64,000 bases of DNA from assembly GCF_003268395.1 (NCBI RefSeq), contig NZ_LQXQ01000022.1:1-64000 (forward strand). Reading direction: 5' to 3'. The notes beneath the pieces are model-generated. The model saw nothing but the letters and a program-made list of their open reading frames with translations, made no database searches and was not told the origin of the DNA. Source of the stretch: Acinetobacter sp. CFCC 10889 (GTDB lineage: Bacteria > Pseudomonadota > Gammaproteobacteria > Pseudomonadales > Moraxellaceae). This document shows, piece after piece, positions 19,109-28,337 of this stretch. The translations under genes were made by a program, and so were the position numbers. Positions within the stretch are counted from its first letter, which is position 1. Each line of letters starts with the position of its first letter.

Positions 19109-19299
19109 GCCATTTAGAAAATAAATGATTTATTGCAATTCATTAAAATTTTAGATAAAAAATAAACGGATTATTAATTCATAAAATATCTTAATTAAAA
19201 CAAAATAAATATTTCCATAAAGTGCCTTTCAAAAGCGATGATTTGTGCAAAGTTGAGTCAATTTGTTTGTGACCCCACGTTTGTCGCAGGAGAGCTTTC

Positions 19300-20667
19300 A
19301 TGAGTGGAAAAATTGATGTACGTGAAATCGACGCTTTGGTCGATGCACAAAATGGACGTATCTCGCCATCTATTTATACAGATCCTGATTTGTATGAATT
19401 GGAATTAGAGCGAGTTTTCGGTCGTACTTGGTTATTCCTTTGCCATGAAAGCCAAATTCCAAAGGCAGGTGATTTTTTTAACACTTACATGGGTGAAGAT
19501 CCAATCATTGTGGTGCGTCAAAAAGATGGCTCAATCAAAGCATTATTGAATCAATGCCGTCACCGTTCGATGCGTGTCAGTTTTGCAGACTGTGGTAATA
19601 CCCGTGCATTCACATGTCCATATCACGGTTGGTCATACGGTGTTGATGGTTCACTGAAAGATATTCCACTTGAAGATCGTGCATTTCCACAAGGTGCATG
19701 TAAAGAAAAATGGGGCTTGATCGAAGTCAATCGTGTCAAATCTTATAAAGGTTTAATTTTTGGTTGTTGGGATGAAAGCACACCTGATCTTGAAGAATAC
19801 ATGGGTGATATTGCTTGGTATTTGGATGGTGTATTAGACCGTCGTCCGGGTGGCACAGAAATCATCGGGGGTGTACACAAATGGGAAATCGAGTGTAACT
19901 GGAAATTTGCAGCAGAACAGTTTGCATCTGACCAATACCATGCTTTGTTCTCACATGCTTCTGCGATACAAGTGCTGGGAGCAAAACCTGATGATGAAGG
20001 CTCTAAAAAATTAGGTGCTGCACAGACTGCTCGTCCTGTTTGGGAAACAGCCAAAGACGCAATTCAATACGGTTCACGTGGTCATGGTTCAGGCTTTTTC
20101 TTTACCGAGAAACCTGATGCAAACGTCTGGGTGGACGGTGAGGTTGCCAACTATTTCCGTGAAACATTTGATGAAGTCAAAGAACGTTTAGGTGAAGTCC
20201 GTGCTTTACGTCTTGCAGGTCACAACACCATGTTCCCAACATTGTCATGGTTGAATGGTACAGCAACACTTCGTGTATGGCATCCACGTGGTCCAAACAA
20301 AACAGAAGTCTGGGCATTCTGTATTGCCGATGCCGAAGCATCACAAGAAGTGAAAGAAGCTTTTGAGCGTTCTGCGACACGTGCCTTTGGTCCTGCAGGT
20401 TTCTTGGAGCAAGATGATTCTGAGAATTGGATTGAGATTCAAAAAGTACTTCGTGGCTACAAAGCCCGTAAAAACCAACTCATTATGGAAATGGGTTTAG
20501 GTAATGAGAAAGTCCGTGAAGATGGTATTCCGGGGATCACCAACTACATTTTCTCAGAAACAGCCGCACGTGGTATGTACCGTCGTTGGGCAGACTTACT
20601 GATTCATGAAAAATGGGAAGACGTCGAAGCTGCGGCAGAAGCGTATGAGCAGGAGCTTGTAAAATGA
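19300..20667 (+). CDS. hcaE: 3-phenylpropionate/cinnamate dioxygenase, large (alpha) subunit
   Basis: This is the catalytic subunit of the ring-hydroxylating dioxygenase that converts 3-phenylpropionate or cinnamate to the 2,3-cis-dihydrodiol. The Rieske motif is seen as QCRHR ... TCPYHGW (residues about 85-110), and the mononuclear iron ligands in [10 protein letters not shown] (about 211-220). Length is 455 aa against 453 in E. coli HcaE, and long blocks such as [22 protein letters not shown] and [16 protein letters not shown] closely resemble that protein. A GCAGGAGAG ribosome site precedes the start. The stop overlaps the hcaF start by four bases. Confidence 0.95.
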   Translation: MSGKIDVREIDALVDAQNGRISPSIYTDPDLYELELERVFGRTWLFLCHESQIPKAGDFFNTYMGEDPIIVVRQKDGSIKALLNQCRHRSMRVSFADCGNTRAFTCPYHGWSYGVDGSLKDIPLEDRAFPQGACKEKWGLIEVNRVKSYKGLIFGCWDESTPDLEEYMGDIAWYLDGVLDRRPGGTEIIGGVHKWEIECNWKFAAEQFASDQYHALFSHASAIQVLGAKPDDEGSKKLGAAQTARPVWETAKDAIQYGSRGHGSGFFFTEKPDANVWVDGEVANYFRETFDEVKERLGEVRALRLAGHNTMFPTLSWLNGTATLRVWHPRGPNKTEVWAFCIADAEASQEVKEAFERSATRAFGPAGFLEQDDSENWIEIQKVLRGYKARKNQLIMEMGLGNEKVREDGIPGITNYIFSETAARGMYRRWADLLIHEKWEDVEAAAEAYEQELVK

Positions 20668-21182
20668 GTTTAGTCAGCCTCGAATTACAACATCAAATCA
20701 GCCAATTTTTATATCGTGAAGCAAAACTGCTTGATGATTGGAAATTTCGTGAATGGTTAGATGTCTTTGCAGAAGATATTTCTTATACGCTTCGCACCAC
20801 ACCAAATGCACAAACCCGTGACCGCCGTCGTTCTGTTGAGCCACCAACGACGTGGGTATTTAACGACAATAAACATTTGCTGGAACGCCGTGTTGCGCGT
20901 CTTGAAACAGGTATGGCTTGGGCGGAAGAACCTCCGTCACGTACCACACATATGGTTTCAAATGTGATTGTTGAAGCGGCGGAAGTCGATGGTGAATACG
21001 ATGTTTACGTCACCTATTTACTTTACCGTACACAGAAAGAAAAAGACGTGACGATTTACTGTGGTAAACGCCATGACAAAATCCGTAAAGTCGATACCGA
21101 GCAAGGTTTTCAAATCTTCAACCGTAAAATTACCCTAGACCAAGTGACGTATAACTCACACAACTTGAGCGTGTTCTTCTGA
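20664..21182 (+). CDS. hcaF: 3-phenylpropionate/cinnamate dioxygenase, small (beta) subunit
   Basis: The structural beta subunit of the alpha3-beta3 dioxygenase, with the SnoaL-like cone fold. It is 172 aa, the same length as E. coli HcaF, with [17 protein letters not shown] at the N-terminus and [20 protein letters not shown] at the end. It overlaps hcaE by ATGA and the next gene by TGATG, so translation of hcaE, hcaF and hcaC is probably coupled. Confidence 0.94.
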   Translation: MSLVSLELQHQISQFLYREAKLLDDWKFREWLDVFAEDISYTLRTTPNAQTRDRRRSVEPPTTWVFNDNKHLLERRVARLETGMAWAEEPPSRTTHMVSNVIVEAAEVDGEYDVYVTYLLYRTQKEKDVTIYCGKRHDKIRKVDTEQGFQIFNRKITLDQVTYNSHNLSVFF

Positions 21183-21508
21183 TGAATAAAATTTTTGTTT
21201 GCCAAATTGACGAGTTAGACGAAGGCGAAGCACTAAAAGTAGAGTGCGGCGTGAATGGTATCGAAGCACTTGCTGTTTTTAACAACAATGGTGAATTCTT
21301 TGCCATGAATGACCGTTGTTCACATGGCAATGCCTCTATGTCTGAAGGTTATCTTGAAGATGACGGTACGGTGGAATGTCCATTACATTCTGCACGTTTT
21401 TGTCTAAAAACAGGTGAAGCATTGTGTCTACCTGCAACTGATCCAATCAAAACATTCCCTGTGATTGTGGAAGATGGTCAATTGTTTGTAGAAATGGCAG
21501 GAGAATAA
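21182..21508 (+). CDS. hcaC: dioxygenase ferredoxin component
   Basis: A small Rieske-type [2Fe-2S] ferredoxin passes electrons from the reductase to the oxygenase. The cluster ligands are in DRCSHGNASM and ECPLHSARF (residues about 42-66), the CxH and CxxH pairs. Length of 108 aa matches HcaC (106 aa). It sits two bases before the dehydrogenase gene in the same operon. Confidence 0.94.
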   Translation: MNKIFVCQIDELDEGEALKVECGVNGIEALAVFNNNGEFFAMNDRCSHGNASMSEGYLEDDGTVECPLHSARFCLKTGEALCLPATDPIKTFPVIVEDGQLFVEMAGE

Positions 21509-21510
21509 GC

Positions 21511-22326
21511 ATGGGTTGGCTACAAGGCGAAGTTGCACTGATTACTGGTGGTGGTTCAGGTTTAGGCTGGGCTTTGGTGGAGCGTTTTATTGAAGAGGGT
21601 GCACAAGTTGCAGTGCTTCAGCGTTCTAAAGCCAAAGTGGATGCTTTAAATGAACATTTTGGTGGTCAAGTCTTAGCAATTGAGGGTGATGTAGCCAACT
21701 ATGCAGATAATGTCCGTGCGGTAAAAGCCACTGTTGAACGCTTTGGCAAACTCGATTGCTTCGTGGGCAATGCAGGTATTTGGGATCATTATGCCGATAT
21801 CGTCAATACTTCAGGTGAACAACTTGAAAAGGCATTTGATGAAATCATGGGCATTAATACCAAGTCTTTAATCCTTGGTGCCAAGGCTGCACTCGATGCA
21901 TTGATCGCTTCTGAAGGGTCTATCATATTTACTTTGTCTAATTCAGCTTTGTACTCAGCAGGCGGAGGCCCTGTATATACAGCATCTAAGCATGCAGGGG
22001 TTGGAATTATGAAAGAATTGGCCTATGAGCTTGCGCCTAAAGTACGAGTGAATGCCGTTGCGCCCTCAGGTATGAATGTCAATATCAAAGGTGCGGCATC
22101 TTTAGGTCAGGAAAATGTAGGCTTATTGGATGCACGTGATCCTGAGAAAATTGCCCGTGGTATGCCACTGAACTTCCTGCCTGAACCTTCCGACATGACT
22201 GGTTCATATGTCTTACTCGCATCTCGCCAAAACAATCGCCCACTCACAGGTGTATTGATCAATGCGGAATGTGGTTTGGGGATTCGTGGATTACGCCAAC
22301 CGCGTGCAGGTTTCTTTGATGAGTGA
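21511..22326 (+). CDS. hcaB: 2,3-dihydroxy-2,3-dihydrophenylpropionate dehydrogenase
   Basis: This SDR oxidises the cis-dihydrodiol to 2,3-dihydroxyphenylpropionate with NAD+. The cofactor motif TGGGSGLGWA starts at residue 10, the NAG region is VGNAGIW near 88, and the catalytic YTASK is near 155. At 271 aa it matches HcaB (270 aa). It directly follows hcaC. Downstream, a 423-bp gap holding a dispersed repeat separates it from mhpB. Confidence 0.93.
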   Translation: MGWLQGEVALITGGGSGLGWALVERFIEEGAQVAVLQRSKAKVDALNEHFGGQVLAIEGDVANYADNVRAVKATVERFGKLDCFVGNAGIWDHYADIVNTSGEQLEKAFDEIMGINTKSLILGAKAALDALIASEGSIIFTLSNSALYSAGGGPVYTASKHAGVGIMKELAYELAPKVRVNAVAPSGMNVNIKGAASLGQENVGLLDARDPEKIARGMPLNFLPEPSDMTGSYVLLASRQNNRPLTGVLINAECGLGIRGLRQPRAGFFDE

Positions 22327-22749
22327 TTCACTAAAATTTTCATAAATTTATTTATATTTAAATTGATTTCCTTGTGCTGCTGAGGAGTAAGGAACTCAAT
22401 TTAGAGTTTAAAGCTTTGAGTAAATATTTGAAAATTTATGATACGCGGAAACGTCATTCGCAACTGTTTGAGGCAGGACTTCATCTAAAACGTAATGTTT
22501 CTGAGAATGTATTTATTACGAGTTGGTTTTTGCCGAGTTTTGCGAATGACAATGGTTTTGCCTACTTTTGCCGAAACAAAAGTAGGTCGAACCGAAGGTT
22601 ATTCCGAAAGTCTAAACGTCATTGGAAAGACTCCGCTGAATCATTTCAATTTATAAATGTTGACTAAACTTTGATTAGGTTATTTAAAAGTTTAGTTGAG
22701 ATTTCAAAAATACATTCATTCAGTGATTGCTTCTATTTCGGAGTCCAAC
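22327..22749. other. 423-bp gap in the hca operon, occupied by a repeat
   Basis: The gap between hcaB and mhpB contains repeat copy B (22439-22635). The 97-codon open frame reading across it has no ribosome site and no family likeness, so it is not called. No terminator with a clear T-run is seen, so readthrough into mhpB remains possible. Confidence 0.55.
22439..22635 (-). repeat. dispersed intergenic repeat, copy B
   Basis: The reverse complement of this segment matches 7524-7748 at both ends. It has an internal 10-bp perfect hairpin, CCTACTTTTG/CAAAAGTAGG with a six-base loop, at 22561-22586. It separates hcaB from mhpB. Confidence 0.7.
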
Positions 22750-23712
22750 ATGCCTGTTAAGCTCATATGTGCATCGCACAGTCCATTGATGGAATTTGCT
22801 TCACCGCAACAACAATACAAAGAACAAAAAGTTCGTGAGACTTTTGCTCAACTTGCCAAAGCAGTTGAAGCATACAACCCGACCTTAATCATTACCTTTG
22901 GTCCTGACCACTTTAATGGTTTCTTCTATGACTTGATGCCAAGTTTCTGTGTGGGGATTCGTGCCACAGCAGCAGGCGATTGGGACTATGGCAAAATTGA
23001 CAATAAAATTGATGTACCTGAAGAAACAGCAATTCAGTTGGTGCGTCGTGTTTTAGATGAAGGCGTCGATGTTGCCTATTCATACCGTATGCAAGCCGAT
23101 CATGGTGTAACGCAACCCTTACATTTTTTATGCGGTGGAAAACTGGATCGCTACCCAACCATTCCTATTTTCATCAATGGTGCTGCTGCACCGATGCCCA
23201 CCACCAAACGTACAGTGGCTTTAGGTCGTGCAGTCGGTCAGTTTGTTAAATCATTGAACCTTGAAAATGAACGTGTTTTGATTTTAGGAACAGGTGGCTT
23301 ATCACACGATCCACCGACACCACAAATGGGTTCAGTACCGCCTGAAGTGGAAGAATTCTTGATTTGTGGACGTAATCCAAGTGAAGAATCACGCAATACA
23401 CGTCAAGGCAAAATTATTGCTGTAGGACAAAAATTGGCAGCAGGTGATACCTCTGTGGCTGTGCCATTAAATCCTGAATGGGATCGTACCTTGCTTGAAA
23501 CTTTTGCCAAAGCTGACTTTGCAACGATTGAAGCGATGACTGAAGCTGAAATCCGTAAAGATGGTGGTCGTGGTGGTCAGGAAGTCCGTTCATGGATGGC
23601 TGCTTTTGCTGCAATGCATGAAGTGGGCGAATACGACATGACCACACATTGCTACGAAGATATTAGTGAGTGGATTGCGGGCTTTGGCATCGTATCTGCT
23701 GAATTGAAATAA
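22750..23712 (+). CDS. mhpB: 2,3-dihydroxyphenylpropionate 1,2-dioxygenase (extradiol)
   Basis: This Fe(II) enzyme performs meta cleavage of 2,3-dihydroxyphenylpropionate or the cinnamate analogue. It belongs to the LigB superfamily: His in ASHSPLM near residue 8, GPDHFNGFFYD near 57, and DHGVTQPLHF near 117. The start at 22750 (MPVKLICASHS) is chosen because a CGGAG site lies seven bases upstream; the longer frame reaches into repeat-flanking DNA. It is 320 aa against 314 in E. coli. Confidence 0.94.
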   Translation: MPVKLICASHSPLMEFASPQQQYKEQKVRETFAQLAKAVEAYNPTLIITFGPDHFNGFFYDLMPSFCVGIRATAAGDWDYGKIDNKIDVPEETAIQLVRRVLDEGVDVAYSYRMQADHGVTQPLHFLCGGKLDRYPTIPIFINGAAAPMPTTKRTVALGRAVGQFVKSLNLENERVLILGTGGLSHDPPTPQMGSVPPEVEEFLICGRNPSEESRNTRQGKIIAVGQKLAAGDTSVAVPLNPEWDRTLLETFAKADFATIEAMTEAEIRKDGGRGGQEVRSWMAAFAAMHEVGEYDMTTHCYEDISEWIAGFGIVSAELK

Positions 23713-23728
23713 ATAAAGGAAATCTCCC

Positions 23729-24964
23729 ATGAGCCAAAATGAGACGAAAACCATTGTAATTGTTGGTGCAGGTCAAGCAGGTGCGAGCGCCATTTTAGAA
23801 CTTCGTGCTAACAAATATGAGGGCAAGATCATTTTGGTGGGAGATGAAATCCATCTGCCGTATGAACGTCCACCTTTATCGAAAGATGTGATCTTAAAGC
23901 CTGATGAAACCAAAATTGAGATTTTGTCAGAACAGAAATTGGCAGATTTGGGTGTTGAACATATCCGTGGCAATGGTATGGTGAAAATCAATGCTGAGGA
24001 AAAAACGGTTGAACTTAAAAATGGTGAAACAATTGCCTTTGATAAGTTACTGCTTGCCACAGGTGGTGCGGCACGTCGTTTACCAAACTTCGATGCATTA
24101 GGTAAACATGTTTATACCTTACGTAATCTTGAAGATTCTCAAGCCCTTGTTCCCGTACTACAAGCAGGTCGTCGTATTGTTTTAATCGGTGGTGGCGTGA
24201 TTGGTCTAGAACTTGCTTCTTCTGCACGTTTTAAAGATTGCCAAGTGACCGTGATCGAAATGGGCAGCATGGTGATGGGACGTTCATCGCCACGTATTTT
24301 GAGTGAGTTCCTGTTGGCTCAACAACGCCTTGCAGGTGTCGATGTGCGCCTTGAAACTAAGATTGCTGAGTGTCAGCTTGAGGGTGAAGAAGTGGTGATC
24401 ACACTTGAGGGTGGTGAAGAACTTCGTGCAGATGCTGTCATTTACGGCATTGGTATTATTCCAAATGCACAATTAGCAATTGATGCGGGCTTAGACGTAG
24501 ACTTTGCTATTCAGGTCAATGAAAATTGCCAAACATCACATCCTGATATTTATGCGGCAGGCGATGTGGCAACACAGTTACGTGACAATGGTCAATATGG
24601 TCGTGTAGAAACTTGGGAAAATGCCAATTTACAAGCAGGGATTTTCGCTCGCCATGTGATGTGTGTTGAACACCCAACGCCAAATCCTGCATGGTTTTGG
24701 ACAGATCAACTGAATATTAATTATCAATTTGTCGGTGATATGGCTGCTGCTGAATGGCACATTCGTGGTGAAATGAACGCTGAATTAGCTACTGAATCAT
24801 CATTCATCTTATTTGGCGTGACTGATGGCGTGATTGTGGGTGGAATCACCGTCAATGCTGCTAAAGAGATGCGTCTTTTGAAAAAACTCATCAGCAAACA
24901 AACCAATTTTGAAGCAGATAAGCATTTGGATATGAGTCAAGAACTACGTAAGTTAGTTAAATAA
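23729..24964 (+). CDS. hcaD: dioxygenase ferredoxin reductase
   Basis: This FAD-dependent NADH:ferredoxin reductase feeds electrons through HcaC to HcaEF. The FAD dinucleotide fold GAGQAGASA starts at residue 12, the NAD site GGGVIGLELASSA near 153, and the FAD-binding YAAGDVA near 272. At 411 aa it is close to HcaD (400 aa). It follows mhpB by 16 bp and ends the operon before a strong terminator. Confidence 0.93.
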   Translation: MSQNETKTIVIVGAGQAGASAILELRANKYEGKIILVGDEIHLPYERPPLSKDVILKPDETKIEILSEQKLADLGVEHIRGNGMVKINAEEKTVELKNGETIAFDKLLLATGGAARRLPNFDALGKHVYTLRNLEDSQALVPVLQAGRRIVLIGGGVIGLELASSARFKDCQVTVIEMGSMVMGRSSPRILSEFLLAQQRLAGVDVRLETKIAECQLEGEEVVITLEGGEELRADAVIYGIGIIPNAQLAIDAGLDVDFAIQVNENCQTSHPDIYAAGDVATQLRDNGQYGRVETWENANLQAGIFARHVMCVEHPTPNPAWFWTDQLNINYQFVGDMAAAEWHIRGEMNAELATESSFILFGVTDGVIVGGITVNAAKEMRLLKKLISKQTNFEADKHLDMSQELRKLVK

Positions 24965-24984
24965 TCTCGGTTTTTTGTCATCTT

Positions 24985-25012
24985 AAACCTGAGTGATTTT
25001 ACTCAGGTTTTA
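24985..25012 (+). terminator. terminator of the hca/mhpB operon
   Basis: A perfect 10-bp stem AAACCTGAGT/ACTCAGGTTT (24985-24994 with 25001-25010) is followed by T residues. A second CTCAGGTTTTTTT copy follows at once. Confidence 0.85.
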
Positions 25013-25049
25013 TGCTCAGGTTTTTTTATGTTTCGATTTTTAAATGAAT

Positions 25050-25496
25050 TTAACAATGGGGGTGTAAACGTAAATGTAATGTGGGACAAAGTTGCCCTTG
25101 TGTATCCCATGCTGAACGGGCAATCACCTCAAAGCCATGCTTTTGATAAAAATGCTGTAAGTCAGGGTGATTTTCTAAAATATCTACTTCTTGAATACCT
25201 AAAGACAATGCATATTTCAGCAAAGCTGAGCCAACGCCAAGACCAATATATTTCGGATGCACATAGAACATTTCAATTTTTTGATAAGCCAAGCCAATGA
25301 AACCAACAATTTCATGGTTGATTTCCAAATGAAACAATTGTAAATGTCTAAAATAATGATGCTCAGTGATGAGTTCTTTTATTTTTAATACATGTTGCAG
25401 GTCATGTTTTTTTTGAAATGACTCTATACATTGTTGCCAAACAGACAAAAGTTGTTGGTGCTGATTAGGTAAAGATGAACGAATTTTGGTTTGCAT
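25050..25496 (-). CDS. GNAT-family N-acetyltransferase
   Basis: A putative acyltransferase of about 148 aa. The acetyl-CoA loop is visible as GLGVGSALLKYAL near residue 95, preceded by FYVHPKYI and followed by ENHPDLQHFYQKHGFE, the standard GNAT C-terminal signature. The start at 25496 (MQTKIRSS) is preferred because the longer frame begins with unrelated hydrophobic sequence. Substrate unknown. It converges with the hca operon. Confidence 0.85.
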   Translation of the reverse strand: MQTKIRSSLPNQHQQLLSVWQQCIESFQKKHDLQHVLKIKELITEHHYFRHLQLFHLEINHEIVGFIGLAYQKIEMFYVHPKYIGLGVGSALLKYALSLGIQEVDILENHPDLQHFYQKHGFEVIARSAWDTQGQLCPTLHLRLHPHC

Positions 25497-25623
25497 AAAA
25501 AGATCGCCCAAACGAGAAAAGAAACAAAAAATAAAGGAAAAATACAAGCTATTTAACAAATATGGCTTAAAATGCAGATAAAAATCAAATCACTGTATTT
25601 GATGATAAAAAATAGGACAATTA

Positions 25624-26565
25624 ATGTCAGATTCCAACAAAATTGTGGTGTATGCAGCGCTTTTTGGTAACCTTGCGATTGCCTTAGTGAAGTTTATTGC
25701 TGCTTATATTACAAATAGTTCTGCAATGTTCAGTGAGGCGATTCATTCAGTCGTGGATACACTCAATGAAATATTATTGCTGTATGGTATGAAGAAATCA
25801 CAACAACCTGCCAATGCTAAACATCCTTTTGGCTATGGACGTGAGTTGTATTTTTGGGCATTTATTGTTTCGTTAATGGTATTTGCATTGGGTGCAATTG
25901 TGTCAATTTATCAGGGTGTACAACATGTTTTACATCCTGAAAAAATGAGCTCACCTTATGTCAATTATATTGTGTTAGGTATTGCGATCCTGTGTGAGGG
26001 AACTTCTTGGTTTGTTGCTTTAAAATCTTTTAAGAAAATGAAAGGTAAAATGGGCTACTTTGAAGCATTTCGACGTAGTAAAGATCCGACAACATTTACG
26101 GTATTATTTGAAGATTCGGCAGCATTGATCGGTTTATTTATTGCACTGGTGGGGATTTTCCTTGCACATCAATTGAATCTTCCTGTGATTGATGGTATTT
26201 CTTCAATTTTGATTGGCGTAGTTTTGGCGATTTCAGCTGTACTTTTGGCAAGAGAAACCAAAGGTTTACTTTTAGGTGAAATTGCTGATCCACAATTGCG
26301 GCAAAATGTGTTAAAAGTGGCAAGAGAAGATCCTGCGGTACATTATGCCAATGGCGTTTTAACTGAACAAATGGGCGCACATCAAGTGCTTGCCTCACTC
26401 AGTTTAGAATTTAAAGATAATTTAACTTCAGATGATATCGAAGCTTGTGTAAATCGTATTGAAAACAAGATCAAAGAGATTCATCCTGAAATTATTGCAT
26501 TATTTATTAAACCGCAAACACAACAGATGTGGTTAGAAAGAATGAAAGGGCGTTTAGAGTCGTAA
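25624..26565 (+). CDS. cation diffusion facilitator family transporter
   Basis: An inner-membrane divalent-metal/proton antiporter of the CDF family, 313 aa. Transmembrane helices I-VI run over about residues 8-205, with the family motif SEAIHSVVDTLNE near 37-49 and a soluble C-terminal domain from about 210. Zn, Co, Fe or Mn could be the substrate. The TAA stop overlaps the next start (TAATG). Confidence 0.88.
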   Translation: MSDSNKIVVYAALFGNLAIALVKFIAAYITNSSAMFSEAIHSVVDTLNEILLLYGMKKSQQPANAKHPFGYGRELYFWAFIVSLMVFALGAIVSIYQGVQHVLHPEKMSSPYVNYIVLGIAILCEGTSWFVALKSFKKMKGKMGYFEAFRRSKDPTTFTVLFEDSAALIGLFIALVGIFLAHQLNLPVIDGISSILIGVVLAISAVLLARETKGLLLGEIADPQLRQNVLKVAREDPAVHYANGVLTEQMGAHQVLASLSLEFKDNLTSDDIEACVNRIENKIKEIHPEIIALFIKPQTQQMWLERMKGRLES

Positions 26566-27683
26566 TGTCAAAAGAGATTGAACAAAATTCGGTTGAAGAT
26601 CGTACTTTGCACACCGAAGAACTTGTAGCGACCGTTCCTACACAGCAACTCCACTATAGATTAGAAACGGAGAGTTGCTTAGCTCATACATGGTATCGTC
26701 CTGTATTTAAGGTATTGGCGTCAGATCATCATAATGGCGAAAACTTTTTTAATCCTGTGCGTCGCCCAGAAGGTCGTCGTCGTTGGGATTTGGTGAAATG
26801 GCTGAGTACTCGTAAGTCCTCAACATGGAAAGTCGATTCAGCCAAAGAAGCAGCTGAGTTTTATGCAACCTCACGTGCTTTGCCACAAAATCGCCCTAAT
26901 GCATCTGATAATGATTGGCAAGTGTGGTTTATCAATCATGCGACAGTTTTGTTGCAAATAGGACCTTATAACTTTTTAACTGATCCAGTCTGGGCAGACC
27001 ATGTTAGCCCAAAACAAGGGCGTGGTCCTAAACGTGTGATTCCTGCAGGGATTGCGTTAGAACATTTGCCAACGATCCATGCTGTATTGCTAAGCCATAA
27101 TCACTATGACCATATGGACGTTGCCAGTTTACGTTGGTTGCATCAAAAATTTGCCATGCCGATTTATACAGGTTTAGGCAATAGTCATTATTTGCCAAAA
27201 GATTGGCATGTGATTGAAATGGATTGGTGGCAATCAGCATTATTTAAAAATTTAAAAATTATCTATACGCCTGCACAACATGGCTCAGGTCGTGGTTTTC
27301 GTGACCAAAATGCAGCATTGTGGGGTGGTTTTTCAATTATTTCACCGCATGGACATTTTTTCTTTGCAGGTGACACTGGCTATTCAGGGCATTTTAAAGA
27401 AATTCAAAAACGTTTAGGTTCACCACGTATTGCATTGATTCCAATTGGTGCGTATGAACCACGTCATTTGATGAAATATATGCATATGAATCCACAAGAT
27501 GCGTTTCAAGCACATGCAGATTTGCAAGCAAAGCGTTCTTTGGCGATCCATTATCGAACATTCCAACTGACTGATGAAAACCGTGAACAACCTGAACATG
27601 ACTTGCAGCTTGCAATGAAAAATACCTCTAAATTGATGAATCCATTTTATTGTATTAAAGAGGGGCGTAAGTTAATTGTCTAA
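26565..27683 (+). CDS. MBL-fold metal-dependent hydrolase (NAPE-PLD/UlaG-like)
   Basis: A metallo-beta-lactamase-fold hydrolase of 372 aa. The metal motif LLSHNHYDHMD (HxHxDH) lies near residue 175, with further ligands in FFAGDTGYSGH and the late AIHYRTF. The N-terminal region and overall layout resemble N-acylphosphatidylethanolamine phospholipase D-like enzymes. The ATG at 26565 overlaps the CDF stop, so this start is chosen over an upstream frame extension. Substrate unknown. Confidence 0.86.
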   Translation: MSKEIEQNSVEDRTLHTEELVATVPTQQLHYRLETESCLAHTWYRPVFKVLASDHHNGENFFNPVRRPEGRRRWDLVKWLSTRKSSTWKVDSAKEAAEFYATSRALPQNRPNASDNDWQVWFINHATVLLQIGPYNFLTDPVWADHVSPKQGRGPKRVIPAGIALEHLPTIHAVLLSHNHYDHMDVASLRWLHQKFAMPIYTGLGNSHYLPKDWHVIEMDWWQSALFKNLKIIYTPAQHGSGRGFRDQNAALWGGFSIISPHGHFFFAGDTGYSGHFKEIQKRLGSPRIALIPIGAYEPRHLMKYMHMNPQDAFQAHADLQAKRSLAIHYRTFQLTDENREQPEHDLQLAMKNTSKLMNPFYCIKEGRKLIV

Positions 27684-27713
27684 AGCCTGATGAACATAAT
27701 ACGGAAGTGAAAT

Positions 27714-28316
27714 ATGGCAATTTTAATTCAGGGTGAGATTGAGATTCATATTCTCCAAACTCGAATAGATCAATTATTACCCATGATGAATATTGTGCTC
27801 ATTACTGATTTTGCTGAGTTTGATTCAAAGAAATTTGATTACTTTTTTGATTATTATGTTCATCGCAATCATCAACATGTTTGGACTCAGCTTGAGTTTT
27901 CGATGTGCTTCAATATTGCTTTTGAGTTTGAGGAGTATTTAGCGTATCAGCTAAACAAAAAATACCACTGGGTAACTGTCGCAGACTGTTATCGCTTAAT
28001 GGCAGATCGCCTGCAAGGGGATGTATGTTCAGGTTATTATTCGATTTTGTTTGAACAGAATAATTCAATTTACTTGGTGGATAACAGTACTTTTGATGAT
28101 GAAACAAATAGCTTATTATTTACAAAACTTGCTTGTATTTCTCCACCATCAGCACAGAAAACCATCAAAGATCCATATCAGTTTGCTGAATATGCTCAAC
28201 AACCATATATTGGTTATAAACTTGAAGATGGTGTGTTTTATCCTGTGATGAAAAGTGAATACCTTGTATTACAACTTCCTGATCTATTGCAACGGTGGCA
28301 TAAGAATCATTCATAA
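27714..28316 (+). CDS. hypothetical protein, 200 aa
   Basis: No family is recognised. The protein is soluble, rich in aromatic residues, and has no signal peptide. It starts 30 bp after the MBL hydrolase gene, with GGAAGTG as ribosome site, and may share its transcript. Codon use matches the neighbours. Confidence 0.7.
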   Translation: MAILIQGEIEIHILQTRIDQLLPMMNIVLITDFAEFDSKKFDYFFDYYVHRNHQHVWTQLEFSMCFNIAFEFEEYLAYQLNKKYHWVTVADCYRLMADRLQGDVCSGYYSILFEQNNSIYLVDNSTFDDETNSLLFTKLACISPPSAQKTIKDPYQFAEYAQQPYIGYKLEDGVFYPVMKSEYLVLQLPDLLQRWHKNHS

Positions 28317-28337
28317 GTGCTTATTTAATTTATAAAA

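Noticed and set aside
22374..22667. 97-codon open frame between hcaB and mhpB
   Set aside because: It reads through repeat copy B and lacks a plausible start.
25028..25300. 90-codon plus-strand frame opposite the GNAT gene
   Set aside because: It overlaps the antisense of a well-supported acetyltransferase gene.
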